From positions 62,001 to 126,000 of the forward strand of contig NZ_QEOL01000003.1 in the NCBI RefSeq assembly GCF_003096715.1: 64,000 nt of DNA, written 5' to 3'. Below the pieces are notes generated by a model, which searched no databases, was not told the DNA's origin, and was given only the letters and a program-made list of their open reading frames with translations. The first letter of the stretch is position 1; every line of letters starts with the position of its first letter. Shown one piece after another: positions 43,303 to 50,798 of this stretch. This DNA comes from Paraburkholderia silvatlantica. Its GTDB lineage: Bacteria > Pseudomonadota > Gammaproteobacteria > Burkholderiales > Burkholderiaceae. Position numbers and translations under genes: made by a program.

Positions 43303-45228
43303 TTAGTTCGCCACGTAGCCCGCGGGCAGCGTCGCATTGGCGCTCGCGACCGTTGCGTTCTGCGAAATCACATACACCGGCGATTCGGTCAGGCTCAGCG
43401 CGACCTTGCCGTTGCTGTAGCTCTTCGTCGTCGGATTGCCCATTTCGTCGAGCACGGTGACCGTGCCGCTCGTGCCGGGTGCATCCACCGCGAGGCTGTA
43501 GCCCACGCTATACGTCGAACTGTAGCCGGCGCTCGCGCTCCACACGTTGTTGTTGTGCGTCCAGAGGGCTGTGATGACTGCGCCGTTGCTCAATTGCCGG
43601 AACGCATAACCGTAGACGCCCGAGGGCGTGCTCTTCACCGGGCCGAGCGTGTTGGTGCCGTCGAGAATGCGCGTCATTGCCGCGACGGCCATGGCCGCCG
43701 GCTTCGGACTGATGTTCTGCGCACCATATTGGCCCTGCGCGTCGGCGAGATCGAAGAACGTGCCGTAGCCCACCAGGCCCGGGAAATCCGCACCATAGAA
43801 GATCCAGGTCTGATCGGCGCCTTCGCCCAGGATGATCACATGGCTGCGTGCTACCAGCGCGCCTTGTGCGTACAGGACATTGCCAGTCGGATAGCTGGCG
43901 CTGTACGTCGTGCCATTGTCGTAGCTGATGCCAAGCTCCGTGCTGAACAGCTTCATGCCCGGCTTGTAGTCGGCCGCCATTTCGCTGCGCAGCGCGCGCA
44001 TTTGCCCCATCAGCGAGCCGGACGCGTTGGCCGGATCGGTTTCGAGACGCTCGGGCGGAAACGAAGGCGAGCTGCCGTTGATGTCGTAGTAGCCGTGCGT
44101 CGTCACGCCGTCGATGTCCTGCGCGTAGCCGAGCGGCGCGAGAGCCTTCAGATGGTCGGCGGTGCCGGACGGCGCTGTATCGGTCGGCCCCATTACGACC
44201 GCGTGAGGATCGGTCGAGTGGATACCCTGATAGACGGCCTGATAGAGCTGCACGAACTGCGTGTTCGTGCCTTGCCATTGGGCATCCGGTTCCCACGTCA
44301 GCTGGTAGTAGTTGGCCGCCTGCTTCGGAAAGTAAGTCGTCCGAATGAGGTTCGATTCCGTACCGATGCGGGCCATGTAGTTCTGGTAGTAGCCGGAGTC
44401 GGCCGGCGGAAGCGATTCGTCCTCGAACGCGCCCGTCGGGCTCGCCCAGGCGGGAATGCCGTCCAGACGCACGAGGCGCATCACGTTGCCCGTGGTGTAG
44501 AACGGGTCGAGGTTGTTCGCGTTCGGATTGAAGGTGTTGGGGCCGCTCGGCTCCATGTTGTACAGCTCGCGGTGGTCATAGGTCCACGAGATGCCGAGCG
44601 AGGAGAGCACGGACGTGTTGTCGTCTTCGCCTTGCATGCCGAAGCGGTGCAAGTCCTGATGCGGATAGGTCACCGCCGGCACGATGCCTGCCAGATTGGG
44701 CAGCACGCCGAAGGTCGCAGTACCGGCGGGGCGGGTGCCCAGTTCCGGGAGCTGGCCGCCGGCAGTGGCGAGCTTCGCGCTCACGGAGAAGTAGCCTGCG
44801 AGCGTCGACGTGCAGCTCAGCGTGGTCGTCGCCGGACCTGCCGTCACGCGCAGGCTGCCGCTCGTGACCACCTTGCCGACGTGGTCGGTGATCGACCAGT
44901 TGAGCATGTCGGCTGCGGGCGCATTGGTGGTGAACGCGAGGGGAAACGCCGTACCCGAGGCGAAGATACGGCCGCTTTGCGTGGTCGGCGTATCGGCGCT
45001 CACCAGCTCGCTGCTGGAGCTTGCGCCCGATTTCACGGCGGAGCCGCAGTGCAGCGTGCCGCGCGTGCTGGTGGCCGCATTCGCGGTGGCGTCCGCGGCG
45101 GTCGCGTCACTCGCGTTTTGTGCCGTGGCCGAGGCATTGGACGCATCCGTCCCGGAGCTTCCGGAACCGCCACCGCCGCACGCCGCGAGGAAGAGCGACG
45201 ACGACAGCAAGAGATAGAAGAGTTTCAT
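43303..45228 (-). CDS. Large lipoprotein, probable glycoside hydrolase (clan A-like TIM barrel)
   Basis: A 641-residue lipoprotein: signal peptide with lipobox 'LFLAAC' (Cys17), then a Gly/Ser/Ala-rich linker (about 18-60), an Ig-like domain (about 60-180) and a TIM-barrel region. The barrel shows 'LGISWTYDHRELYNMEP', 'YYQLTWEPDAQWQG' (acid/base glutamate candidate), 'DGVTTHGYYD', 'LFSTELGISYDNG' (nucleophile candidate) and 'QTWIFYGADFPGLVGYG'. A C-terminal beta domain follows (about 540-641). The arrangement resembles clan GH-A/GH39 enzymes, but 'WEP' replaces the usual 'NEP'. It is likely surface- or periplasm-facing and may act on an exopolysaccharide; the family is not certain. Confidence 0.7.
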   Translation of the reverse strand: MKLFYLLLSSSLFLAACGGGGSGSSGTDASNASATAQNASDATAADATANAATSTRGTLHCGSAVKSGASSSSELVSADTPTTQSGRIFASGTAFPLAFTTNAPAADMLNWSITDHVGKVVTSGSLRVTAGPATTTLSCTSTLAGYFSVSAKLATAGGQLPELGTRPAGTATFGVLPNLAGIVPAVTYPHQDLHRFGMQGEDDNTSVLSSLGISWTYDHRELYNMEPSGPNTFNPNANNLDPFYTTGNVMRLVRLDGIPAWASPTGAFEDESLPPADSGYYQNYMARIGTESNLIRTTYFPKQAANYYQLTWEPDAQWQGTNTQFVQLYQAVYQGIHSTDPHAVVMGPTDTAPSGTADHLKALAPLGYAQDIDGVTTHGYYDINGSSPSFPPERLETDPANASGSLMGQMRALRSEMAADYKPGMKLFSTELGISYDNGTTYSASYPTGNVLYAQGALVARSHVIILGEGADQTWIFYGADFPGLVGYGTFFDLADAQGQYGAQNISPKPAAMAVAAMTRILDGTNTLGPVKSTPSGVYGYAFRQLSNGAVITALWTHNNNVWSASAGYSSTYSVGYSLAVDAPGTSGTVTVLDEMGNPTTKSYSNGKVALSLTESPVYVISQNATVASANATLPAGYVAN

Positions 45229-45675
45229 CGATCGAAAAAAATGGACAAAACGACGCCCAGCCGGCGACGGCGCGCAATGCGCGCCCGGATGCTGGCTAAG
45301 GTCTGAAGAATGAGATTTAACGGACGCCGCACAACGGCTCGCCGAGCCCTGCGCCCGCTACGTGCGCCGCGCCGCTCGCGCTATTGCGCGAACGTGCGTA
45401 TCTGTCCTTTTGCTTTCGCGCGGGTAAATATTGCCCCCTCGCTACGGCTGCCCCGTCGGGAATTTCGGCCCTGCGCTGGATCCCTGAAGGAGGGGAGACG
45501 TGCGCAATTTTTTCGGACGAAGATTACGAAGTCACTGCTTGAAGTCAGACGCGCGGCGGATATTACCGATAATTCCCCCTGGCATGTGAAAATCAGACGT
45601 AACAAAATGTCACACGAATTGCCTCGAGTTTCAATTACCGAAACTTAGTCAATTTCCGCCAATAGCAAGGTATTA

Positions 45676-45699
45676 ATTACCTCAAATACAGGAGGTAAT
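45676..45699. promoter_or_regulatory. Dyad in the AT-rich leader of the lipoprotein gene
   Basis: ATTACCTC (45676-45683) and GAGGTAAT (45692-45699) are perfect inverted copies around 8 bases. A second overlapping dyad AGGTA-N5-TACCT begins at 45668. They lie inside the AT-rich part (about 45530-45850) of a 950-base gap upstream of the lipoprotein gene. Apart from the reductase remnant and the GATACA repeat described separately, this gap holds no gene I can support. Confidence 0.4.
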
Positions 45700-45841
45700 G
45701 CTTACTGCATGGATTGCGTGTTTCACCTGCTATTGCCCGCTATATCGGCAGTTCCGGGATGGACTGAAGCGCGCGGATGTAATTTATTCTTTAGTCTATA
45801 TTTCCCTTTTAAATCCCTTTCTAATTTATTCGGGTCGGACG

Positions 45842-46096
<255 letters not shown>

Positions 46097-46184
46097 TCAT
46101 TCCCCGCACATGGAGTCCGAACATGCTCGCCGATGGATTTGCGGTCTGCCGCCGCGCACCGCTGGTTTTGCGGATGGCGCGGCC

Positions 46185-47501
46185 ATGAGCGCGCCGCACT
46201 GGCCGCGCACGCTGTTCGCGCGCCTCGCCCTGATCCTTTGCGTCGGCCTCGCGCTCGCACAGGGGCTGTCGTTCAAGCTCACGATGACCGAGCGTAACGA
46301 CGCCACCGCGAACATGATGACCAATTACATCGCGCGCGAGGTCGCCATTTCCGTGGCGCTGCTCGACCATCTGCCCGCAGCAGAGCGGGCGGCGTGGCTG
46401 CCGCAGCTCGCGCGGCGCACCTACAGCTTCATCCTCGGTCCCGGCACGCCGGGCGAGCCGCCCGAGGCGAGCCGCTCGAAGAGCGTGGCCGCGGCCATCG
46501 CGGCGGGCCTCGGCGAGAAGTACGCGCTCACGACCAATTCGGTGCCCGGCAAGGGCGAGCGCCTGCAGATCCATCTGCGGCTTTCGGACGGCTCGCCGCT
46601 CACCATCGATTACCGTCCGGGTCCCGCGCTGCCCCTGTCGGGCTGGCTGCCGGCCGTGCTCATCGCCCAGCTGATCGTGCTGGCGGCGTGCTGCTGGTTC
46701 GCGGTGCGCACCGCCACGCGGCCGCTGCACGAACTCGCGCGCGTGGCCGACGCGCTCGGTCCGGACCTGAAGGCGGAGCGCCTCGAGGAAGACGGGCCTT
46801 CCGAAGTGGCGCGCGCGGCGCGTGCGTTCAACGCGATGCAGCAGCGCATCTCGGCGCACGTGGCGGAGCGCATGCAGATACTCGCGGCCATCTCCCACGA
46901 TCTGCAGACGCCGATCACGCGCATGCGGTTGCGCGTGGACCAGATGGACGACGAAGCGCAAGCGGACAAGCTCGCGCAGGACCTGCACGAGATGGAGCAA
47001 CTGGTGAAGGAGGGCGTGGCCTACGCGCGCACGCTGCACGGCACCGGCGAAGCGCCCGCCCGCGTCGACCTCGACGCGCTGCTCGACAGTCTCGTGTGCG
47101 ACTACGTGGATGCGGGCTCGCCCGTCACCTTCGAGCGCCGCCTGAACGTGGCGATCGTCACGCGCGTGCAGGCGCTGCGCCGCATCGTCGGCAATCTCGT
47201 GGATAACGCGCTGAAGTATGGAAGCACGGCTGCCATCGAGGTGAGCGCGTCGCCGCGGGACAAGACCGTCACGATCTCGGTGCTCGACAGCGGCCCCGGC
47301 ATTCCCGAGGACGCGCTCGAAAAGGTGTTCGAGCCGTTCTACCGGCTCGAGACCTCGCGCAACCGGGGCACGGGCGGCACGGGCCTCGGCCTCGCAATCT
47401 CGCGCCAGCTCGCCGTGGCGATGGGTGCAAAGCTCACGCTGCGCAACCGGCCCGAAGGCGGGCTGGAAGGGCGGCTCGTGCTCGGCGGCGCGGATGCATG
47501 A
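46185..47501 (+). CDS. EnvZ/RstB-like sensor histidine kinase
   Basis: A 438-residue kinase. Helix 1 (residues 11-28) and helix 2 ('WLPAVLIAQLIVLAACCWFAV', near 155-175) flank a periplasmic domain of about 125 residues. A HAMP segment follows ('RPLHELARVADALG'), then His238 in 'LAAISHDLQTPITRMRLR' and the ATPase lobe ('NLVDNALKYG', 'DSGPGIP', 'RGTGGTGLGLAISRQL'). The ATG at 46185 begins just before the first helix; one at 46110 would add 25 residues. No response regulator adjoins it; the nearest is at 48339 on the same strand. Its promoter carries the GATACA repeat, suggesting autoregulation. Confidence 0.88.
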   Translation: MSAPHWPRTLFARLALILCVGLALAQGLSFKLTMTERNDATANMMTNYIAREVAISVALLDHLPAAERAAWLPQLARRTYSFILGPGTPGEPPEASRSKSVAAAIAAGLGEKYALTTNSVPGKGERLQIHLRLSDGSPLTIDYRPGPALPLSGWLPAVLIAQLIVLAACCWFAVRTATRPLHELARVADALGPDLKAERLEEDGPSEVARAARAFNAMQQRISAHVAERMQILAAISHDLQTPITRMRLRVDQMDDEAQADKLAQDLHEMEQLVKEGVAYARTLHGTGEAPARVDLDALLDSLVCDYVDAGSPVTFERRLNVAIVTRVQALRRIVGNLVDNALKYGSTAAIEVSASPRDKTVTISVLDSGPGIPEDALEKVFEPFYRLETSRNRGTGGTGLGLAISRQLAVAMGAKLTLRNRPEGGLEGRLVLGGADA

Positions 47502-47547
47502 AGGGCAGCGCGCCACGAGCGCCACGCCGTGCGAGTCGAGCCGTTGC

Positions 47548-47913
47548 TCAAGCGAGCGGAATGAACACGTTGAACTGGCCTTCCTCGGGATGGCGCGAGC
47601 GATGGCCCTTGCCCACGGTGTCTTCGCACAGCACGACCGTGCCCGGCTCGCAGTGGCGCGTGTCGCCGTCGCTCGTTTCGAACTCGACCCAGCCGGTCAT
47701 CCAGATCACGAACTGCCGAACCGGCGTGGTGTGCCAGTCTGCCTCCTTGAGGCCCGCCGGCACCCAGCCGAAGCGCACCGCCTTCGCCTGCTCCCACGTC
47801 GAAAGATAGATGGGCGGGATGTTGGGAAAAAGCTCGAGCGGCGTAAGCGGGATATCGATGTCCTCGAAATGGGACTCGCCCTGGGCGTCGGCGTAGATGC
47901 GCAGACATTTCAT
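47548..47913 (-). CDS. Cupin-domain protein
   Basis: A 121-residue single-domain cupin. The barrel shows 'WHTTPVRQFVIWMTGWVEFETSDG' (first cupin motif with a histidine) and 'PGTVVLCEDTVGKGHRSRHP' (second motif with a histidine). It is cytosolic and probably binds a metal or small molecule. AGGAGG precedes the ATG at 47913. It is transcribed against the surrounding kinase and regulator genes. Function is not assigned. Confidence 0.85.
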   Translation of the reverse strand: MKCLRIYADAQGESHFEDIDIPLTPLELFPNIPPIYLSTWEQAKAVRFGWVPAGLKEADWHTTPVRQFVIWMTGWVEFETSDGDTRHCEPGTVVLCEDTVGKGHRSRHPEEGQFNVFIPLA

Positions 47914-48056
47914 GGGAACCTCCTGGAGCCGTTCTCTCTCGTTTCGCCCGCTTCCAGCGTACATTGTCGTCCCGAATCGGACCGCACGGTTCCATGTTGT
48001 ACGCGGCGGGTGGCGCGCTATCCATCGCCTGTTAAATCAATCGAGCGGAGCGCAAG

Positions 48057-48215
48057 ATGAGCGCGTCGACGAGCACAACCAGCTGGAAGGGTTTCTGTCA
48101 TTGCGGTGCGGTACAGTTCGAAGTCAATCCCGGCTGCCTGGAGGGCGCGGACGGCTACGCGCTCGAAGCATCGGTTGCCGACGGCGGCAGCCTTTCCGTA
48201 GTGGAGAACGCGTGA
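48057..48215 (+). pseudogene. Internally deleted GFA-family (glutathione-dependent formaldehyde-activating type) gene
   Basis: A 52-codon frame joins the first and last motifs of a GFA protein: 'WKGFCHCGAVQFEVNPG' (first zinc-cysteine motif) directly followed by 'CLEGADGYALEASVADGG', which normally stands about 60 residues later. The middle part with the second CxxC pair is missing in frame. An intact member has about 130-150 residues, so this copy should be inactive. An intact GFA relative lies at 60944. Confidence 0.6.
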
Positions 48216-48376
48216 AACGCCTGCTCGCCATCCTGTTCTTCGCTGCGAGCGGCCTGGCTGCGGAGATTGCGCATCCGGTGTACTGTTCGTGCATCGTGGA
48301 AACCCGTTCACGCCTCGCGCGCAAGGAGAAAAACACCGATGACGGAGAAGATGGACCACGTTCTGATCGTCGATGA
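48212..48376 (+). CDS. Possible small exported peptide, or debris
   Basis: A GTG start overlaps the stop of the GFA remnant (GTGA) and opens 54 codons. The first 18 residues ('KRLLAILFFAASGLAAE') are a convincing signal peptide, followed by 'HPVYCSC' and a charged tail. GGAGA lies upstream. The frame runs 38 bases into the response regulator gene, which argues for a truncated ancestral gene. Existence as a protein is doubtful. Confidence 0.3.
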   Translation: MKRLLAILFFAASGLAAEIAHPVYCSCIVETRSRLARKEKNTDDGEDGPRSDRR

Positions 48377-49082
48377 CGATCGCGGCATACGTGAGTTGGT
48401 CGGAGCCTACCTCGAAAAGAACGGCATGCGCGTGTCGCTGGCCGCGAACGGCCGCGAAATGCGCTTGGTTCTGGAGGGCGGCGCGCCCGACCTGATCGTG
48501 CTCGACCTCATGATGCCCGGCGACGACGGGCTCGTGCTGTGCCGCGAGTTGCGCGCGGGCAAGTTCCGCGCCGTGCCCGTGGTGATGCTCACCGCGCGCA
48601 ATGAGGAGACGGATCGAATCGTGGGCCTCGAAATGGGCGCCGACGACTACCTGCCCAAGCCCTTCGCCGTGCGCGAACTGTTCGCGCGTATCCGCTCGGT
48701 GCTGCGCCGCACACGCATGCTGCCGCCGGGCATGGAAGTGAGCGAGTCGGCGCAACTGCTCGCGTTCGGCGACTGGCGGCTCGACACCACGGCGCGGCAC
48801 CTGCTAGACGCCGAGGGCACGATCGTGGCGTTGAGCGGCGCGGAATACCGGCTGCTGCGCGTATTTCTCGACCATCCGCAGCGCGTGCTCACGCGCGACC
48901 AGCTGCTTAGCCTCACGCAAGGCCGCCAGGCCGACGCGTTCGACCGCTCGATCGACCTGCTCGTGAGCCGGCTGCGCCAGCGCCTGCGCGACGAGGCGCG
49001 CGAGCCGCGTTACATCAAGACGCTGCGCAGCGAGGGGTATGTGTTTTCGTCGGCGGTGACCACGGTCGAGGCGCCGGAGTAA
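48339..49082 (+). CDS. OmpR-family response regulator
   Basis: A 247-residue regulator: receiver with Asp12/Asp13, phospho-acceptor Asp56 in 'LIVLDLMMPGDDG', 'MLTARNE' and 'YLPKPFAVRELFARI'; winged helix from about 150 with 'LSGAEYRLLRVFLDHPQRVLTRDQL' and '[35 protein letters not shown]'. AAGGAG lies 11 bases before the ATG at 48339. No kinase adjoins it; the kinase at 46185 on the same strand is the nearest candidate partner, split from it by a cupin gene and the GFA remnant. OmpR-type wings bind direct repeats of 10-11 bases, as found in this window. Confidence 0.9.
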   Translation: MTEKMDHVLIVDDDRGIRELVGAYLEKNGMRVSLAANGREMRLVLEGGAPDLIVLDLMMPGDDGLVLCRELRAGKFRAVPVVMLTARNEETDRIVGLEMGADDYLPKPFAVRELFARIRSVLRRTRMLPPGMEVSESAQLLAFGDWRLDTTARHLLDAEGTIVALSGAEYRLLRVFLDHPQRVLTRDQLLSLTQGRQADAFDRSIDLLVSRLRQRLRDEAREPRYIKTLRSEGYVFSSAVTTVEAPE

Positions 49083-49093
49083 CGCCGGTCCGG

Positions 49094-49138
49094 GTCAGGA
49101 TGGCCCGCGTCAGGGCGGCCCGCGTCAGGGTTGGCCGA
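49094..49138. repeat. 15-base tandem repeat at the end of convergent genes
   Basis: Three imperfect copies of GTCAGGGCGGCCCGC lie head to tail. The last one contains the stop codon of the minus-strand hydrolase gene. Such a repeat can expand or contract by slippage; here it would mainly alter the spacer. Confidence 0.6.
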
Positions 49139-50045
49139 AGAAACGCAGCAGTTCTTCGGCCACGGCTGCGGGCTGCTCCTCCGGCAGGAAGTGACCGCAC
49201 CAGGCGATCGTCGCGCCTCGCACCTCATCGGCGTAATCGCGCAGCGGACCCGCCATGTCCGCAATCGAGCCCAGATCGGCGCTCAGCGCGAGAACGGGCA
49301 TCCGCAATTTCCCGCGCGTGCTCAATTCACGATTCTGGCGCGCCGAAACATCGGCCGCGCGGTAGTAGGCGAGCCCCGCGCGCAATCCGCCTTCCCTGGT
49401 GAATACGCGCAGATATTCGTCGATATCGGCATCCGTGAAGGTTTGCGGATTCGCCGTTTTGCGGCGCAGAAACCACTCCAGATACGTGCGCTCCTTGCCC
49501 GCTATCAGCAATTCCGGCAGATCGGGAATCGCATGGAAGGCGAAGTGCCAGGTGCGCCACGCGCGCTCGGGCGCGACGGGCAGCGCTTCCGGCAGCGTGA
49601 TGCCTGGAATGCCGGCGTCGAGCAACGCGAGTTTCGACACTTCGTCGCCGAATAGCGCCGCATAAGGGTAAGCGACCCAGGCGCCGACGTCATGGGCGGC
49701 CAGGTGGTAGCGGTGCGCTTCGAGCTTTTCCAGCAACGCATGCAGCGAAGTTGCAAGCGACTGCGTGTCGTAGCCGCCTTGCGGGCGATCCGAATCGCCC
49801 TGGCCCGGCAGGTCGGGCACGATCACACGGTATCGCTCGGCAAGGAGCGGCATGACCTTGCGCCACGCGAACCAGCTTTCCGGATAGCCGGCCAGCAGCA
49901 CGACTGTTTCGCCATCCTTATTTCCTCCGATTACGTAGTGGAGTCGTGTGCCTTCGATGGTCGCGAAGCGATGCTCGAAGCCCGGCAGGATGGGATCGGG
50001 CAGCGACGCCGGACCGTGGTCGATCATGTGTGAGGGCGTATTCAT
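49125..50045 (-). CDS. Epoxide-hydrolase-like alpha/beta hydrolase
   Basis: A 306-residue hydrolase. 'GYPESWFAWRKVMPLLAERYRVIVPDLPGQGDSDRP' holds the oxyanion and epoxide-hydrolase motifs. The nucleophile elbow is 'AAHDVGAWV', with Asp instead of Ser, so epoxides or haloalkanes are likelier substrates than esters. 'WCGHFLPEEQP' near the C-terminus carries the catalytic histidine, and a cap domain lies between. No signal peptide. The TetR gene lies just upstream on the same strand, and a 20-base operator stands between them. Confidence 0.88.
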   Translation of the reverse strand: MNTPSHMIDHGPASLPDPILPGFEHRFATIEGTRLHYVIGGNKDGETVVLLAGYPESWFAWRKVMPLLAERYRVIVPDLPGQGDSDRPQGGYDTQSLATSLHALLEKLEAHRYHLAAHDVGAWVAYPYAALFGDEVSKLALLDAGIPGITLPEALPVAPERAWRTWHFAFHAIPDLPELLIAGKERTYLEWFLRRKTANPQTFTDADIDEYLRVFTREGGLRAGLAYYRAADVSARQNRELSTRGKLRMPVLALSADLGSIADMAGPLRDYADEVRGATIAWCGHFLPEEQPAAVAEELLRFFGQP

Positions 50046-50086
50046 GACGTGAAGCTCCTATGGACGTAGTGGAACGCAGGCGTAGA

Positions 50087-50106
50087 TTGGAAATAATCAT
50101 TTCCAA
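50087..50106. promoter_or_regulatory. TetR operator upstream of the epoxide-hydrolase-like gene
   Basis: TTGGAAAT-AATC-ATTTCCAA is a perfect 8-base-arm palindrome in the spacer between the TetR stop and the hydrolase start, 42 bases upstream of the hydrolase ATG. It agrees at 15 of 20 positions with the palindrome at 50754-50773, so one repressor probably binds both. Confidence 0.7.
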
Positions 50107-50121
50107 ATTGGCCAAAAAAAT

Positions 50122-50742
50122 TCAACCGAGCAAACGCATGGCTTCTTCAGTGGCGGCCAGCATGTCGCGCTGCGTGCGACCGGATTTGCCGATCAAACGA
50201 AAACCGTGAAGCAGAGCGAGCAACGTGCGCGCCATGGCCGGGACGTTGATTTCGTGTGCAACGGAGCCATCTTTCTGGCCTTGCTGGAGGAGTTCGCGCA
50301 GCATCTCTTCGGTGCGCCGCATCGTGGTTTCGATGCGCGTGGCGATTTCGTCGTCAAAGGTGGCTAGCGCCGTTGCGCTTGATACGACGAGGCATCCGCG
50401 CCGTCCTTCGCTGCCATGGGACGATTCGGCGTAGAAGAGGAGGATTACGCGGATTTTTTCGCTTGCTTTGGATTGCCTGGCGATGCGATGGCGCAATTCG
50501 GCGTTGCGTGTGGTGACGTAATGATCGAACGCGGCGAGAAAAACACCGCGCTTGTCGCCGAACGCTTTGTAGAGGCTGCCTGCGGTCAGACCCGTAGCTT
50601 CGCTGAGATCGCCTACGGAAGTGGCGTGGTAGCCGCGCTCGCGGAATACGCGCACGGCGCCGTCCACGACGGTTTGCATGTCGAATTCGCGCGGGCGGCC
50701 GGGGCTGCGGGCTATGGGTTGGGATGGGGACTCGGATGTCAT
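50122..50742 (-). CDS. TetR-family repressor
   Basis: A 206-residue regulator. HTH: 'AVRVFRERGYHATSVGDLSEATGLTAGSLYKAFGDKRGVFLAAF' near residues 25-70. The C-terminal ligand domain has 'RRGCLVVSSATALATFDDEIATRIETTMRRTEEML', as in the AcrR/NemR-like group with a conserved cysteine in 'GCLVV', possibly redox- or electrophile-sensitive. ATG at 50742 is chosen for the family-like start after a short proline-rich leader. Palindromes just upstream of its own start and before the hydrolase gene suggest repression of both; an epoxide or other electrophile may be the inducer. Confidence 0.9.
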   Translation of the reverse strand: MTSESPSQPIARSPGRPREFDMQTVVDGAVRVFRERGYHATSVGDLSEATGLTAGSLYKAFGDKRGVFLAAFDHYVTTRNAELRHRIARQSKASEKIRVILLFYAESSHGSEGRRGCLVVSSATALATFDDEIATRIETTMRRTEEMLRELLQQGQKDGSVAHEINVPAMARTLLALLHGFRLIGKSGRTQRDMLAATEEAMRLLG

Positions 50743-50753
50743 GGGGGCGATTA

Positions 50754-50773
50754 TAGGAAATGTTCGTTTCCTA
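50754..50773. promoter_or_regulatory. TetR operator upstream of the TetR gene
   Basis: TAGGAAA-TGTTCG-TTTCCTA has perfect 7-base arms and lies 12 bases before the TetR start codon. With the site at 50087 it defines T.GGAAAT..TC.TTTCC.A. Autorepression is inferred. Confidence 0.7.
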
Positions 50774-50798
50774 ATCAACTACCCCATTTCAAACACCC

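Noticed and set aside
45310..45648. 112-codon Arg-rich frame in the AT-rich leader
   Set aside because: Composition is that of a chance frame, no ribosome site and no motif.
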